Positions 8,998 to 18,159 of a stretch of 64,000 nt of DNA are shown here, in pieces. This DNA is from Cellulosimicrobium sp. Marseille-Q4280 (lineage in GTDB: Bacteria; Actinomycetota; Actinomycetes; Actinomycetales; Cellulomonadaceae). Positions within the stretch are counted from its first letter, which is position 1. Every line of letters begins with the position of its first letter. The stretch covers positions 248,001 through 312,000 of the forward strand of contig NZ_CALPBY010000003.1 of the NCBI RefSeq assembly GCF_943181405.1. The letters run 5' to 3'. Both the position numbers and the translations under genes were made by a program. Under the pieces are notes generated by a model. It worked only from the letters and a program-made list of their open reading frames with translations. It had not been told where the DNA came from and did no database searches.

Positions 8998-10671
8998 TCA
9001 GGCGACCTGCGGCGACTCACCGGCCGGCGTGTGGGCCGAGGGCAGGCACGCACCCGGGCGCAGGCCTGCGTAGCCCTCCGCCTCGACCTCGGCGCACAGG
9101 TCCTGGTAGACCTGCCCACCGCCGAGGTACACGGCCATCTCCTCACGCTTGCCGGGCACGTTGCCCCCGAGGAACCACGCGCCCGCCTTGCGGCCCTCCG
9201 CGTACATCACCGTCGCGTGCCCGGCGCGCTCGGTCTCCGCGCGCCACCAGTCCTCTGCCGCGCGCGTCGCCTCGAGCCGGTCCACCCCGTTCTCCCGCGC
9301 GAACGACAGCGCTCGCTGCAGCCACTGCGCCCCGAGCTGGACCGGGACCGGCAGGTTGGACAGGGGGGTCTGCGGGCCGACCGACATGAAGAAGTTCGGG
9401 AACCCGTGGACGGCGATCCCGAGGTAGGTCCGCAGCCCGTCGCGGTCCCACCGCTCCCGCAGCGTGATCCCCTCGCGCCCGACGACGTCGATCGCCGTCA
9501 GCGCCCCGGTCATGGCGTCGAAACCGGTCGCGAGCACGAGCACGTCGACCTCGTGCTCCACACCGTCGACGACCACGCCGCGCGGCGTGATCTGCGTGAT
9601 CGGCGACGCGAGCACGTCGACGAGCTCGACGTTCTCGCGGTTGTACGCGTCGTAGTAGCCGTGGCCCGTGGGCGGTCGCTTGCCCATGAAGGTGTACGTC
9701 GTGGGACTCAGCATCGCCGCCGTGCGCGGGTCGCTGACGATCTCCCGGATCTTGCCGCGGAGGAACTCGGACGCGAGCGCGCTGGCCTCCGGGCTCGTCA
9801 TGAGGTCCGTGAAGCACTCCATCGCGAAGTGGAAGCCCCCCGCCTGCCACTTGGACTCGAACACACGCCGCCGCTCGTCGTCGTCCACCTCCAGCGCGGA
9901 GTGCGGCGGGAAGTCCATCGGCACCCCGAACGGGTGCCGGGCAGCACGCTCGAAGACCGTGTCGTAGTTCTCGCGCAGCCAGGTGAGCTCTTCCGGCGTG
10001 ACAGCGGGGCTCGTCGACTCGAGGACGTAGTTGGGGGTGCGCTGGAAGACCGTGACGTGCGCGACCTGTGCGGCGAGCTCCGGCAGCATCTGGATGCCGG
10101 ACGCCCCGACGCCGATCATCCCCACGCGCTTGCCGTTCAGGTCCACGCCGTCGTGCGGCCAGCGAGCGGTGTGGTGCGCCGGCCCGGCGAACGTCTCCAG
10201 CCCGGGGACGGCCGGGAGCACCGGGCGCGAGAGGAGGCCGGTCGCCGACACGAGGTAGGTCGCCCGCAGCCGGGAGCCGTCCGCGAGCGTCAGCGTCCAC
10301 AGGTTGGTCGTGTCGGAGTGCTCGGCACGCTCGACCCAGGTGCTCAGCCGGACGTCCCGGCGCAGGTCGAGCCGGTCGGCGACGAACTCGAGGTAGGCGC
10401 GGATCTCCTCTCCCCGCGGGTACCGCTCGGTCCACTCCCACTCGTCGCGCACCGCGGTGGAGAACGAGAACGCGTAGGAGTCGTACTCCGAGTCGGTGCG
10501 CACGCCCGGGTAGCGGTTCGCCCACCACGTGCCGCCGATCCCTTCGGCGCCGTCCACCACGAGGACCGAGAACCCGATCTCCCGCAGGTGGTGGAGCATC
10601 GCCAGCCCCGAGTAGCCCGCCCCGATCACGAGGACGTCGTACGTCTCGCCGTCACCGCCCGTGGTCTGCAT
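8998..10671 (-). CDS. Flavin-dependent monooxygenase, Baeyer-Villiger (cyclohexanone monooxygenase) type
   Basis: An NADPH- and FAD-dependent class B monooxygenase of 557 aa. The FAD Rossmann motif GAGYSG is at about residue 17 and GGTWWANRYPGVRTDSE follows. The Baeyer-Villiger fingerprint FxGxxxHxxxWP is exact (FAGPAHHTARWP), and the NADPH-binding GVGASG comes directly after it. DVLVLATGFDAMTG is the typical C-terminal-half motif. The start at ATG 10671 has GGGGAG 7 bases upstream. It lies downstream of the DASS transporter on the same strand, 125 bases away, which suggests but does not show a shared catabolic role. The ketone substrate cannot be told from sequence. Confidence 0.88.
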   Translation of the reverse strand: MQTTGGDGETYDVLVIGAGYSGLAMLHHLREIGFSVLVVDGAEGIGGTWWANRYPGVRTDSEYDSYAFSFSTAVRDEWEWTERYPRGEEIRAYLEFVADRLDLRRDVRLSTWVERAEHSDTTNLWTLTLADGSRLRATYLVSATGLLSRPVLPAVPGLETFAGPAHHTARWPHDGVDLNGKRVGMIGVGASGIQMLPELAAQVAHVTVFQRTPNYVLESTSPAVTPEELTWLRENYDTVFERAARHPFGVPMDFPPHSALEVDDDERRRVFESKWQAGGFHFAMECFTDLMTSPEASALASEFLRGKIREIVSDPRTAAMLSPTTYTFMGKRPPTGHGYYDAYNRENVELVDVLASPITQITPRGVVVDGVEHEVDVLVLATGFDAMTGALTAIDVVGREGITLRERWDRDGLRTYLGIAVHGFPNFFMSVGPQTPLSNLPVPVQLGAQWLQRALSFARENGVDRLEATRAAEDWWRAETERAGHATVMYAEGRKAGAWFLGGNVPGKREEMAVYLGGGQVYQDLCAEVEAEGYAGLRPGACLPSAHTPAGESPQVA

Positions 10672-10795
10672 GAACGACTCCCCGTGTCCGGTCTGGCAGG
10701 GCGCCGCGGGCGGGAGCACGGGCGACGCGGTACACCGTCCCACGTGCGCGGTCGCCGTGCCAGGGTGAATCCACCCTCCCCGGCGACTGCCGCGG

Positions 10796-12391
10796 TCAGA
10801 ACGGCCAGACGAGCGGGACGTACAGGACCGCGGCGGCGAGGAACACCAGCGCGAGGGGCAGGCCGAGACGCCAGTAGTCGCCGAACCGGTAGCCACCCGG
10901 TTGCAGGACCATGAGGTTGACCGGCGTGGCGATCGGGGTGAGGAACGCCGCCGCCCCGGCGACGGTGAGCGCCATCATGAACGGCTGCGGGCTCACGCCG
11001 AGCGTCTGCGCGAACGACACCGCGACAGGGGCCATCACGAGCACCGTCGCGACGTTCGAGATGAACTGACCGAGCACGATCGTGAGGACGCACACCACGA
11101 GGAGCGCGAGGCGCGGGGAGCCGTCTCCGAGGAGTCCGAGCACGAGCCCGGCGATCGCATCGGCCGCCCCCGAGGAGACGAAGGCCGCCGACAGCGGGAT
11201 GAGCGCCGCGATCAGGACGACGGTGTCCCACGAGATCGCGCGAAATCCTTGAGGGACGGTGACGACCTTGGTGAGCACGAGGGCCATCGCCGCGAGCAGG
11301 CCGGCGATCACCGGCGGGACGACGCCGGTCGCCAGCAGCACGATCGTCACGACGAGCACCGCGAGGCAGCGGCGCCAGCCGCGACCCAGAGGGACTCCCC
11401 GCTGCAGGCTGCGGGACGAGTCGACGGCGATGACGTCGGGCGACTGCGTGTAGCGGTGGAGCGCGTCCCAGGGACCGCGGACGAGCACGGCGTCGCCGGG
11501 CTCGAGGGTCATGGCTCCCGAGGGGGTGTCGGTGTCCGGGCCCGTCGACCGGCCCTCGCCGCGGCGGAGCGCGACGACGACGAGGCCTTCGTCCCGCGTC
11601 GTCATGCCGGGGCTGACGGTCCGCCCGACCAGGGTCGAGCGCGGCGCGATGAGCACCTCGACGACCCCCGTGCCGCCGGTGAACAGCCGCCCCGTCTCCA
11701 GGTCGGCGGTGTAGCTCTCCCGCCACGAGCGCACCCGCTCACGCGGGTCGGTCGCCGTGTCGGCGAGGTGCTCGGGGACGCGCTCGGGGAGCAGCCGGTC
11801 TCCGAGCGTCACGACGAGCACGGCCGTGGCGAGCACGAGAGGGATCCCCACCAGGGCGAACTCGAAGTAGCCGAACTCCCGGCCGCCCGCCTCGGCCGCC
11901 GCCTCGGAGACGATGATGTTCACGGGCGTGCCGGTCAGCGTCAGCAACGATCCCGCGCCGGCGGCGAACGCGAGCGGGACGAGCATGCGCGACGGGACGA
12001 TGCCGGCCCGCGCCGCCGCGACGACCGCGACCGGGAGGAGTGCCGCGACCGCGCCGTTGATGCTGATGACCGCGGCGAGGAGCGCGGCGACCCCGACCAT
12101 CAGCGCGAGCAGCCCGGCACGGCCGAGGGACGCGCGCCGTTCGAGCCACTGCCCGATCCACGCGGTGATCCCCGTGGCGTCCAGCGCCTCGCTGAGCACG
12201 AACAGCGTCGCGATGAACAGCACGATCGGGTCGCTGAAGCCTCCCAGCGCCTCGTCGAGCGGGAGCACCCCCGTCGCCCAGAGCGCCACCGGAACGAAGA
12301 GCGCGACGACCACGAGCGGCAACCGGTTGGTCATGAAGCCCACGACCGCGAGCGCCAGGATGACGAACGTCGCGACCAGCGGATCGATCAT
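10796..12391 (-). CDS. SLC13/DASS-family transporter with RCK_C domain
   Basis: A divalent anion:sodium symporter-family protein of 531 aa with about 11-12 TM helices. Midway (about residues 205-285) is a cytosolic TrkA-C (RCK_C) domain, recognisable by LIAPRSTLVGRTVSPGM and MTLEPGDAVLVRGPWDAL; this domain binds a small ligand and gates transport in relatives. The repeated TGTPVNIIVSE and IATPVNLMVLQPGGYRFGDY motifs are the two substrate/sodium-binding signatures of the family. The ATG at 12391 has AGGGGGG upstream. The substrate (dicarboxylate, sulfate or other) is undetermined. Confidence 0.88.
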   Translation of the reverse strand: MIDPLVATFVILALAVVGFMTNRLPLVVVALFVPVALWATGVLPLDEALGGFSDPIVLFIATLFVLSEALDATGITAWIGQWLERRASLGRAGLLALMVGVAALLAAVISINGAVAALLPVAVVAAARAGIVPSRMLVPLAFAAGAGSLLTLTGTPVNIIVSEAAAEAGGREFGYFEFALVGIPLVLATAVLVVTLGDRLLPERVPEHLADTATDPRERVRSWRESYTADLETGRLFTGGTGVVEVLIAPRSTLVGRTVSPGMTTRDEGLVVVALRRGEGRSTGPDTDTPSGAMTLEPGDAVLVRGPWDALHRYTQSPDVIAVDSSRSLQRGVPLGRGWRRCLAVLVVTIVLLATGVVPPVIAGLLAAMALVLTKVVTVPQGFRAISWDTVVLIAALIPLSAAFVSSGAADAIAGLVLGLLGDGSPRLALLVVCVLTIVLGQFISNVATVLVMAPVAVSFAQTLGVSPQPFMMALTVAGAAAFLTPIATPVNLMVLQPGGYRFGDYWRLGLPLALVFLAAAVLYVPLVWPF

Positions 12392-12475
12392 GGGCACCCC
12401 CCTGGGACGCCAGGATGCCACACGGCGCCCCGCCCGGGAGGTCGCCGGAATAGCGGGCGCGCCGGTGCGTTGTCG

Positions 12476-13123
12476 ATGACCATGACGACTCTCGGCATCA
12501 TCGGCGCAGGCAACATCGGCTCACAGGTCGCCCGGGCGGCGATCGCCCACGGCTACGACGTGGTCGTCGCGAACTCGCGGGACCCCCGGACGCTCGACGG
12601 CCTCGTCGCGGAGCTGGGTCCGCGAGCACGGGCGGCGACCGCCGAGGAGGCGGCGCGCGCCGCGGACGTCGCCGTCGTAGCGGTGCCCTTCGGGGCGTAC
12701 CGCGACGTCCCCGCCGAGCCGCTCGACGGCAAGATCGTCCTCGACACGAACAACTACTACTGGGAGCGCGACGGGCACGTCGAGGCCCTCGACCGGGGTG
12801 AGGCCACGTCGTCGGGCCTGCTCCAGGAGCACCTGGCCGGGTCGAAGGTGGCCAAGGCGTTCAACCACATCCGGTCGACGGACATCACGACCGACGGGAC
12901 CCCCGCGGGCACCCCGGGACGCCGCGCGCTGGCGACCGCGAGCGACTTCCCCGAAGCCGCCGCCTGGGTCGTGCGGTTCTACGACGAGCTGGGGTTCGAT
13001 GCCGTCGACACGAGCCCGCTCGTGGAGTCGTGGCGCGTCGAGCGCGACCGTCCGGCGTACGTCGCACGCCAGGACGCCGACGAGCTGCGCGCGAACCTCG
13101 ACCGCGCGCCCCGCACCCTCTGA
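12476..13123 (+). CDS. NADP-binding reductase, F420-dependent-NADP-oxidoreductase-like
   Basis: A Rossmann-fold protein of 215 aa. GIIGAGNIGSQVARAA at residues 7-22 is the dinucleotide-binding motif, and VVVANSRDPRTL shows the residues that accept the 2'-phosphate of NADP. It resembles the NADPH:F420 reductase/YrpG-like family (NADP_Rossmann plus short C-terminal domain). It is divergent from the DASS transporter. No clear Shine-Dalgarno is seen; ATG 12476 or 12482 are both possible starts. The physiological substrate is unknown. Confidence 0.75.
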   Translation: MTMTTLGIIGAGNIGSQVARAAIAHGYDVVVANSRDPRTLDGLVAELGPRARAATAEEAARAADVAVVAVPFGAYRDVPAEPLDGKIVLDTNNYYWERDGHVEALDRGEATSSGLLQEHLAGSKVAKAFNHIRSTDITTDGTPAGTPGRRALATASDFPEAAAWVVRFYDELGFDAVDTSPLVESWRVERDRPAYVARQDADELRANLDRAPRTL

Positions 13124-13147
13124 CGTGCCCGTCCCGGGGCGGGTGCC

Positions 13148-13537
13148 TCACACGCGCTCGCCCCGGGCGACGAGGCCCGCGCCCACGATCAGCAGCACGA
13201 GGAGCGCGACCACGAGGCCGAGGAGCGCGAACGCGCGGGCCGGTCCGAGCGGACCCTCCACAAGGCGCGCTGACCGTCGGCAGCCGACGCCGCACAGGCC
13301 CCACAGCACCGCGGCGGCGAGGGGCTCGGGGCGCTGCCACGCGACGGTCAGCACGACCGCGAACGCTGCGAGCGCCCATGCGATCCACCCTGCCCAGCGC
13401 AGGCGCGAGCCGTAGAACGACCCAGCCGGCCGGCGGCCGCGCTCGGGCGCCGCGCGGCGGTCGCAAGAATCGCCGAGCACCCGGGGCTCGCGCCGGTCGA
13501 GCAGACCCGGGACGGGCGGCTCGTCGCCCCGGGCCAC
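13148..13537 (-). CDS. Small membrane protein downstream of glnE
   Basis: 129 aa from GTG 13537, which lies 2 bases after the glnE stop codon, so translation is probably coupled to glnE. The N-terminal 45 residues are polar (MARGDEPPVPGLLDRRE...). Two clear hydrophobic segments follow at about 55-73 (WIAWALAAFAVVLTVAW) and 103-124, with a weaker one at about 78-90. I recognise no domain. The position in the glnA2-glnE unit may be only structural. Confidence 0.65.
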   Translation of the reverse strand: MARGDEPPVPGLLDRREPRVLGDSCDRRAAPERGRRPAGSFYGSRLRWAGWIAWALAAFAVVLTVAWQRPEPLAAAVLWGLCGVGCRRSARLVEGPLGPARAFALLGLVVALLVLLIVGAGLVARGERV

Positions 13538-13539
13538 GG

Positions 13540-16500
13540 TCAGTCCTCGCCGTAGAAGACGCGTTCCATGACCGACCGCGCGCGCCGTGCGGTGCGCAGG
13601 TAGTGCTCCTCGAGCTCCGCGCCGGTGCCGACGTCCGGGAGGTCGAGCACGCGCGCGAGGCCGGTGAGGGCGAAGCGGTCGTGCGGCAGCACGTCGACGG
13701 TCGTCCCGGTCGTGCGGCCGGACCACAGCACGAGCGCGCTGCGCAGGCGCGACGCGAGGTGCCACGCCTCGCCGAGCACGGCGGCGTCGTCGGCGTCGAC
13801 GAGCCCGGCCTCCACGGCCGCGTCGAGCGCGTCGACGGTCGACGTCGTCCGCAGGCCGGGGACGTCGTGCGCGTGCTGGAGCTGCAGGAGCTGGACGGTC
13901 CACTCGACGTCGGCCACTCCCCCGCGCCCGAGCTTGAGGTGGCGTGACGCCTCGACCCCGCGCGGCAGCCGTTCCGACTCGACGCGCGCCTTGATCCGCC
14001 GGACCTCGCGCACCTCGGCCGGGTCGAGACCGCCCGCCGGGTAGCGACGGCGGTCCACGACGCCCACGAACTCCGCGCCGAGCCCGGCGACGTCGCCCGC
14101 GACGGGTCGCGCGCGCAGGAGCGCCTGCGCCTCCCACACGCTCGACCACCGCTCGTAGTACTCCGCGTACGACGCGAGAGAGCGCACGAGCGGGCCGTTG
14201 CGCCCCTCGGGGCGCAGGTCCGCGTCGACGGGCAGGGCCGGTTCCGGCCCGACGGCGGACAGGAGCTGGCGCAGTCGCGTCGCCACGGCGAGCGCGTACG
14301 CCTGGGCGTCGCGCTCCTCGGCGCCCGGCACCGGGTCGTGCACGAACATGACGTCCGCGTCCGAGCCGTAGCCCATCTCACGACCGCCCAGGCGACCCAT
14401 CGCCACGACGAGCACGCGGGCGGGGGCCGAACCCGGGTCCTGGGCGTCGTGGCCGAGCTCGTCGCGCGCGACGAACTCCGCGACCCGCAGCGCCCCGACC
14501 AGCACGACGTCGGCAGCGTCCGAGATGCTCCGCGCCGCGTGCACGGGGTCCACGAGGCCGAGCAGCTCCGCCGCCCCGGTGCGCGAGAGCTCGCGCCGAC
14601 GCACGGCCCGCAGGCTCACCGTCGCCGGCTCGACCTCGTCCGCGCGCGTGAGGATCGCGTCGGTCTCCGCGGCGAGCCGTCCGGCGCCCCGCGGGGTGAG
14701 GTCGGCGTCGGCGGCGAGCCAGCGCACCGACTCGGGCGAGCGGGCGAGCGCGTCGGCCAGGTACCGCGAGCTGGAGAGCAGGTGGGCGAGCCGTCGGGCC
14801 GCCGAGCCGGAGTCGCGCAGGAGCTTGAGGTACCAGTGGGTCGTGCCGAGCGTCTCCGAGAGGGTCCGGAACGCGAGCAGACCGGCGTCCGGGTCGGCGC
14901 CCTCGGCGAACCAGCCGAGCATGACGGGCAGCAGCTGGCGCTGGATCGCCGCGCGCCGGCTCACGCCCTCGGTGAGCGCGAGCACGTGGCGCATCGCGCC
15001 GACGGGGTCGCGGTAGCCGATCGCCGCGAAGCGGGCCTTGGCAGCCTCCGGGGCGAGGCTCACCTCGTCCGGCGAGAGCTGCGCGGTCGCGGGCAGCAGC
15101 GGGCGGTAGAAGAGCTCCTCGTGCAGGGAGCGCACCTCGCGGCGCGTCGAGCGCCAGCGCTCCGTGAGCCCGTCGGCGCCCTCTCCGCGCAGGCCGAGCG
15201 AGCGCGCGAGCCGGCGCAGCTCGTCGGCCGACGTCGGGACGAGGTGCGTCCGCTTGAGCCGGAACAGCTGGATGCGGTGCTCGAGGGCGCGCAGAAACCG
15301 GTAGCAGACGCCGAGCCGGGCCGCGTGGTCGCGACCCACGTACCCGCCCGCGGCGAGCTCGGCGAGAGCGGTGAGCGTCGACCGGCTGTGGATCGCCTCG
15401 TCGGCGCGCCCGTGCACGAGCTGGAGGAGCTGGACGGTGAACTCGACGTCGCGCAGGCCGCCCTTGCCGAGCTTGAGCTGGCGGTCGGCCTCCGCCGCGG
15501 GCACGTGGTCCTCGACGCGGCGGCGCATCGCCTGGGAGTCCTCGACGAAGTTCTCGCGACCCGCGGCCGACCACACGAACGGCGAGATCGCCTCCTCGTA
15601 CGCACCGCCCAGGTCCCGGTCCCCCGCGACCGTGCGGGCCTTGAGGAGCGCCTGGAACTCCCAGGTCTTCGCCCAGCGCTCGTAGTACGCGACGTGGCTC
15701 GCGAGGGTGCGCACGAGCGGCCCCTGCTTACCCTCGGGGCGCAGCGCGGCGTCGACCTGCCACAGGGGCGGCTCGCCGGACGTCCCCCAGCACACGCGTG
15801 CCAGGCCCGTCGCGAGCCGCGCCCCGACGCTCGTGGCGTAGGCCTCGTCGTGCCCGTCGGTGGGCTCGACGACGTAGATCACGTCCACGTCGGAGATGTA
15901 GTTGAGCTCGCGCGCGCCGCACTTGCCCATGCCGATCACCGCGAGGCGTACGCCGGCGCCGCGGTCGTCGAGCTCCGCGCGGGCGATCGCGAGCGCGCCG
16001 TCGAGCGCCGCGGCCGCGAGGTCCGCGAGCGCCGCGCCGACGGCGGGCATGCGGGTGAGCGGGTCGGGCACGGTCAGGTCCGTCGCCGCGATCCGCAGGA
16101 GCCGCGCGCGGTACGCACGGCGCAGCGCGTCGACACGCGTCGGCCCGCGCTCGTCGGCGACGGGTACCGCGGCGTCCGGGTCCGCGCCGACGGCGCGCAG
16201 GAGCTCCGCGCGCACCTCCCGCGCGTCGACCCCCGTCCCGGGGGTCGGGTCCGCGACGACCTCGAGCAGCGCGGGACGACGCACGACGTCGTCCCCGAGC
16301 GCGACCGACGCGCCGAGCACGGCGAGCAGGCGGTCCCGCGCCTCGCCGGGTTCGAGACAGCGACGCGCGAGGTCCGCGAGCGGACCTCTCCGCTCGACCT
16401 CGGGGCCCAGCGCCCCGGCGAGCCGTACGACCTGCAGCAGCGCGAGATCCGGGTCGGCGGACTCCCCGAACGCGGCGAGGACGTCGTCACCCGGTCCGTC

Positions 16501-16698
16501 ACCCGCTCCGTCGACGCGTCCGGCGCCCGACGGCGAGGCGTCGCCGTCGTGCCGCACGCCGCCGTCGAGCAGGAGCGCGAGGTCCGGGTCGGCGAGCAGG
16601 CTCGCCGACCGCGTGATGTCGGCGAACCCGACGCGAGCCAGGCGACCGGTGAGCGTCGGCCGGCGCGACCCGCCCGACCCCGTCGTGGGGCTGCTCAC
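13540..16698 (-). CDS. glnE: Bifunctional glutamine synthetase adenylyltransferase/deadenylase GlnE
   Basis: Adds AMP to, and removes it from, the Tyr of GlnA in response to nitrogen state. It has 1052 aa, the usual length. The N-terminal nucleotidyltransferase (deadenylase) motif GMGKCGARELNYISDVDVIY lies at about residue 255, and the C-terminal (adenylyltransferase) copy AMGRLGGREMGYGSDADVMF at about 765; both retain the SDxD metal-binding aspartates. The GTG start (16698) overlaps the glnA2 stop by 4 bases (GTGA), so the two are co-translated. GlnA in this window carries the target Tyr402. Confidence 0.97.
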   Translation of the reverse strand: MSSPTTGSGGSRRPTLTGRLARVGFADITRSASLLADPDLALLLDGGVRHDGDASPSGAGRVDGAGDGPGDDVLAAFGESADPDLALLQVVRLAGALGPEVERRGPLADLARRCLEPGEARDRLLAVLGASVALGDDVVRRPALLEVVADPTPGTGVDAREVRAELLRAVGADPDAAVPVADERGPTRVDALRRAYRARLLRIAATDLTVPDPLTRMPAVGAALADLAAAALDGALAIARAELDDRGAGVRLAVIGMGKCGARELNYISDVDVIYVVEPTDGHDEAYATSVGARLATGLARVCWGTSGEPPLWQVDAALRPEGKQGPLVRTLASHVAYYERWAKTWEFQALLKARTVAGDRDLGGAYEEAISPFVWSAAGRENFVEDSQAMRRRVEDHVPAAEADRQLKLGKGGLRDVEFTVQLLQLVHGRADEAIHSRSTLTALAELAAGGYVGRDHAARLGVCYRFLRALEHRIQLFRLKRTHLVPTSADELRRLARSLGLRGEGADGLTERWRSTRREVRSLHEELFYRPLLPATAQLSPDEVSLAPEAAKARFAAIGYRDPVGAMRHVLALTEGVSRRAAIQRQLLPVMLGWFAEGADPDAGLLAFRTLSETLGTTHWYLKLLRDSGSAARRLAHLLSSSRYLADALARSPESVRWLAADADLTPRGAGRLAAETDAILTRADEVEPATVSLRAVRRRELSRTGAAELLGLVDPVHAARSISDAADVVLVGALRVAEFVARDELGHDAQDPGSAPARVLVVAMGRLGGREMGYGSDADVMFVHDPVPGAEERDAQAYALAVATRLRQLLSAVGPEPALPVDADLRPEGRNGPLVRSLASYAEYYERWSSVWEAQALLRARPVAGDVAGLGAEFVGVVDRRRYPAGGLDPAEVREVRRIKARVESERLPRGVEASRHLKLGRGGVADVEWTVQLLQLQHAHDVPGLRTTSTVDALDAAVEAGLVDADDAAVLGEAWHLASRLRSALVLWSGRTTGTTVDVLPHDRFALTGLARVLDLPDVGTGAELEEHYLRTARRARSVMERVFYGED

Positions 16699-18032
16699 AG
16701 GACCTGGAGGAACCGCTTCAGCTCGAACGGCGTGACCTGCGCGCGGTACGCGTCCCACTCCTGGCGCTTGTTGCGCAGCACGAAGTCGAAGACGTGCTCG
16801 CCCAGGGTCTCGGCGACCAGCTCGGAGCTCTCCATGATCTGGATCGCGGCGTCGAGCGACTGCGGCAGCGGCTTGATGCCGAGCGCGCGACGCTCGGCGT
16901 CCGTGAGCTCCCACACGTCGTCCTCGGTGGCCTCGGGCAGGTCGTAGCCCTCCTCGATGCCCTTGAGCCCGGCGGCGAGCATGACGGCGAACGCGAGGTA
17001 CGGGTTCGTGGCCGAGTCGAGCGCGCGGTACTCCACGCGGCTCGAGTTGCCCTTGCCGGGCTTGTACATGGGGACGCGCACGAGCGCGGACCGGTTGTTG
17101 TGGCCCCAGCACACGTAGCTCGGCGCCTCGGCACCGCCCCACAGGCGCTTGTACGAGTTGACGTACTGGTTGGTGATGGCGGTGATCTCCGCGGCGTGCA
17201 CGAGCAGGCCCGCGATGAACTGGCGCGCCGTCTTGGACAGCTCGAACTGGGCGCCGGGCTCGTGGAACGCGTTGCGGTCGCCCTCGAAGAGCGACAGGTG
17301 CGTGTGCATGCCCGACCCGGGCTGATCGGCCATCGGCTTGGGCATGAACGACGCGAACACGCCCTGCTCGAGCGCCACCTCCTTGACGACCGTGCGGAAC
17401 GTCATGAGGTTGTCCGCGGTGGTCAGGGCGTCGGCGTAGCGCAGGTCGATCTCGTTCTGGCCGGGGCCGGCCTCGTGGTGGGAGAACTCCACCGAGATGC
17501 CCATGGACTCGAGCATCGTGATCGCCGCGCGGCGGAAGTCGTGCGTCGACCCCCGCGCGAGGTGGTCGAAGTAGCCGCCCTGGTCGACCGGGACGAGCGG
17601 CGACTCGGCGTCGGCCGGCTGGTTGAAGAGGTAGAACTCGACCTCGGGGTGCGTGTAGAACGTGAAGCCCTTGTCGCTCGCCCTGGCGAGCGCCCGCTTG
17701 AGGACGTTCCGGCTGTCCGCGAGGGACGGCTCGCCGTCGGGCGTGAGGATGTCGCAGAACATGCGCGCCGTCCCGTGCCGCTCGCCGCGCCACGGGAGGA
17801 CCTGGAACGTCGTCGGGTCCGGCCTGGCGATCATGTCGGCCTCGTACACGCGCGTGAGGCCCTCGATCGAGCTGCCGTCGAACCCGATGCCCTCGGCGAA
17901 CGCGGACTCGAGCTCGGCCGGGGCCACCGCCACCGACTTGAGCATGCCGAGCACGTCGGTGAACCAGAGCCGGATGAAGCGGATGTCGCGCTCCTCGACC
18001 GTGCGGAGCACGAACTCCTGCTGCCTGTCCAT
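16695..18032 (-). CDS. glnA2: Glutamine synthetase-family protein GlnA2
   Basis: A type I glutamine synthetase homologue of 445 aa, 29 residues shorter than GlnA. It keeps FDGSSIEGLTRV, GSGMHTHLSLFEGD and NNRSALVRVPMY, but lacks the KDLYELPP adenylylation loop and has PEATEDDVWELTD instead, so GlnE control is unlikely. In Streptomyces the GlnA2 orthologue works as a gamma-glutamylpolyamine synthetase. The start is set at ATG 18032 (MDRQQEFVLRTVEERDIRF), as in relatives; ATG 18041 in frame is an alternative. It is upstream of and overlaps glnE. Confidence 0.93.
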   Translation of the reverse strand: MDRQQEFVLRTVEERDIRFIRLWFTDVLGMLKSVAVAPAELESAFAEGIGFDGSSIEGLTRVYEADMIARPDPTTFQVLPWRGERHGTARMFCDILTPDGEPSLADSRNVLKRALARASDKGFTFYTHPEVEFYLFNQPADAESPLVPVDQGGYFDHLARGSTHDFRRAAITMLESMGISVEFSHHEAGPGQNEIDLRYADALTTADNLMTFRTVVKEVALEQGVFASFMPKPMADQPGSGMHTHLSLFEGDRNAFHEPGAQFELSKTARQFIAGLLVHAAEITAITNQYVNSYKRLWGGAEAPSYVCWGHNNRSALVRVPMYKPGKGNSSRVEYRALDSATNPYLAFAVMLAAGLKGIEEGYDLPEATEDDVWELTDAERRALGIKPLPQSLDAAIQIMESSELVAETLGEHVFDFVLRNKRQEWDAYRAQVTPFELKRFLQVL

Positions 18033-18159
18033 GCGGTACATCCTGCCTGATCCGTGTGACGAACGGGTGACACGACCGCGTGGCGGACCTGTGGCGTGCC
18101 CCGCACGCCGTCCGGCAGCCGCGGACGAGGCGCGCGCCGCGCTCGTCTACGCTGGCCGC

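Noticed and set aside
10762-10777. Inverted repeat agggtg-aatc-caccct between the DASS transporter and the monooxygenase
   Set aside because: Only 6-bp arms; too weak to call an operator without comparison.
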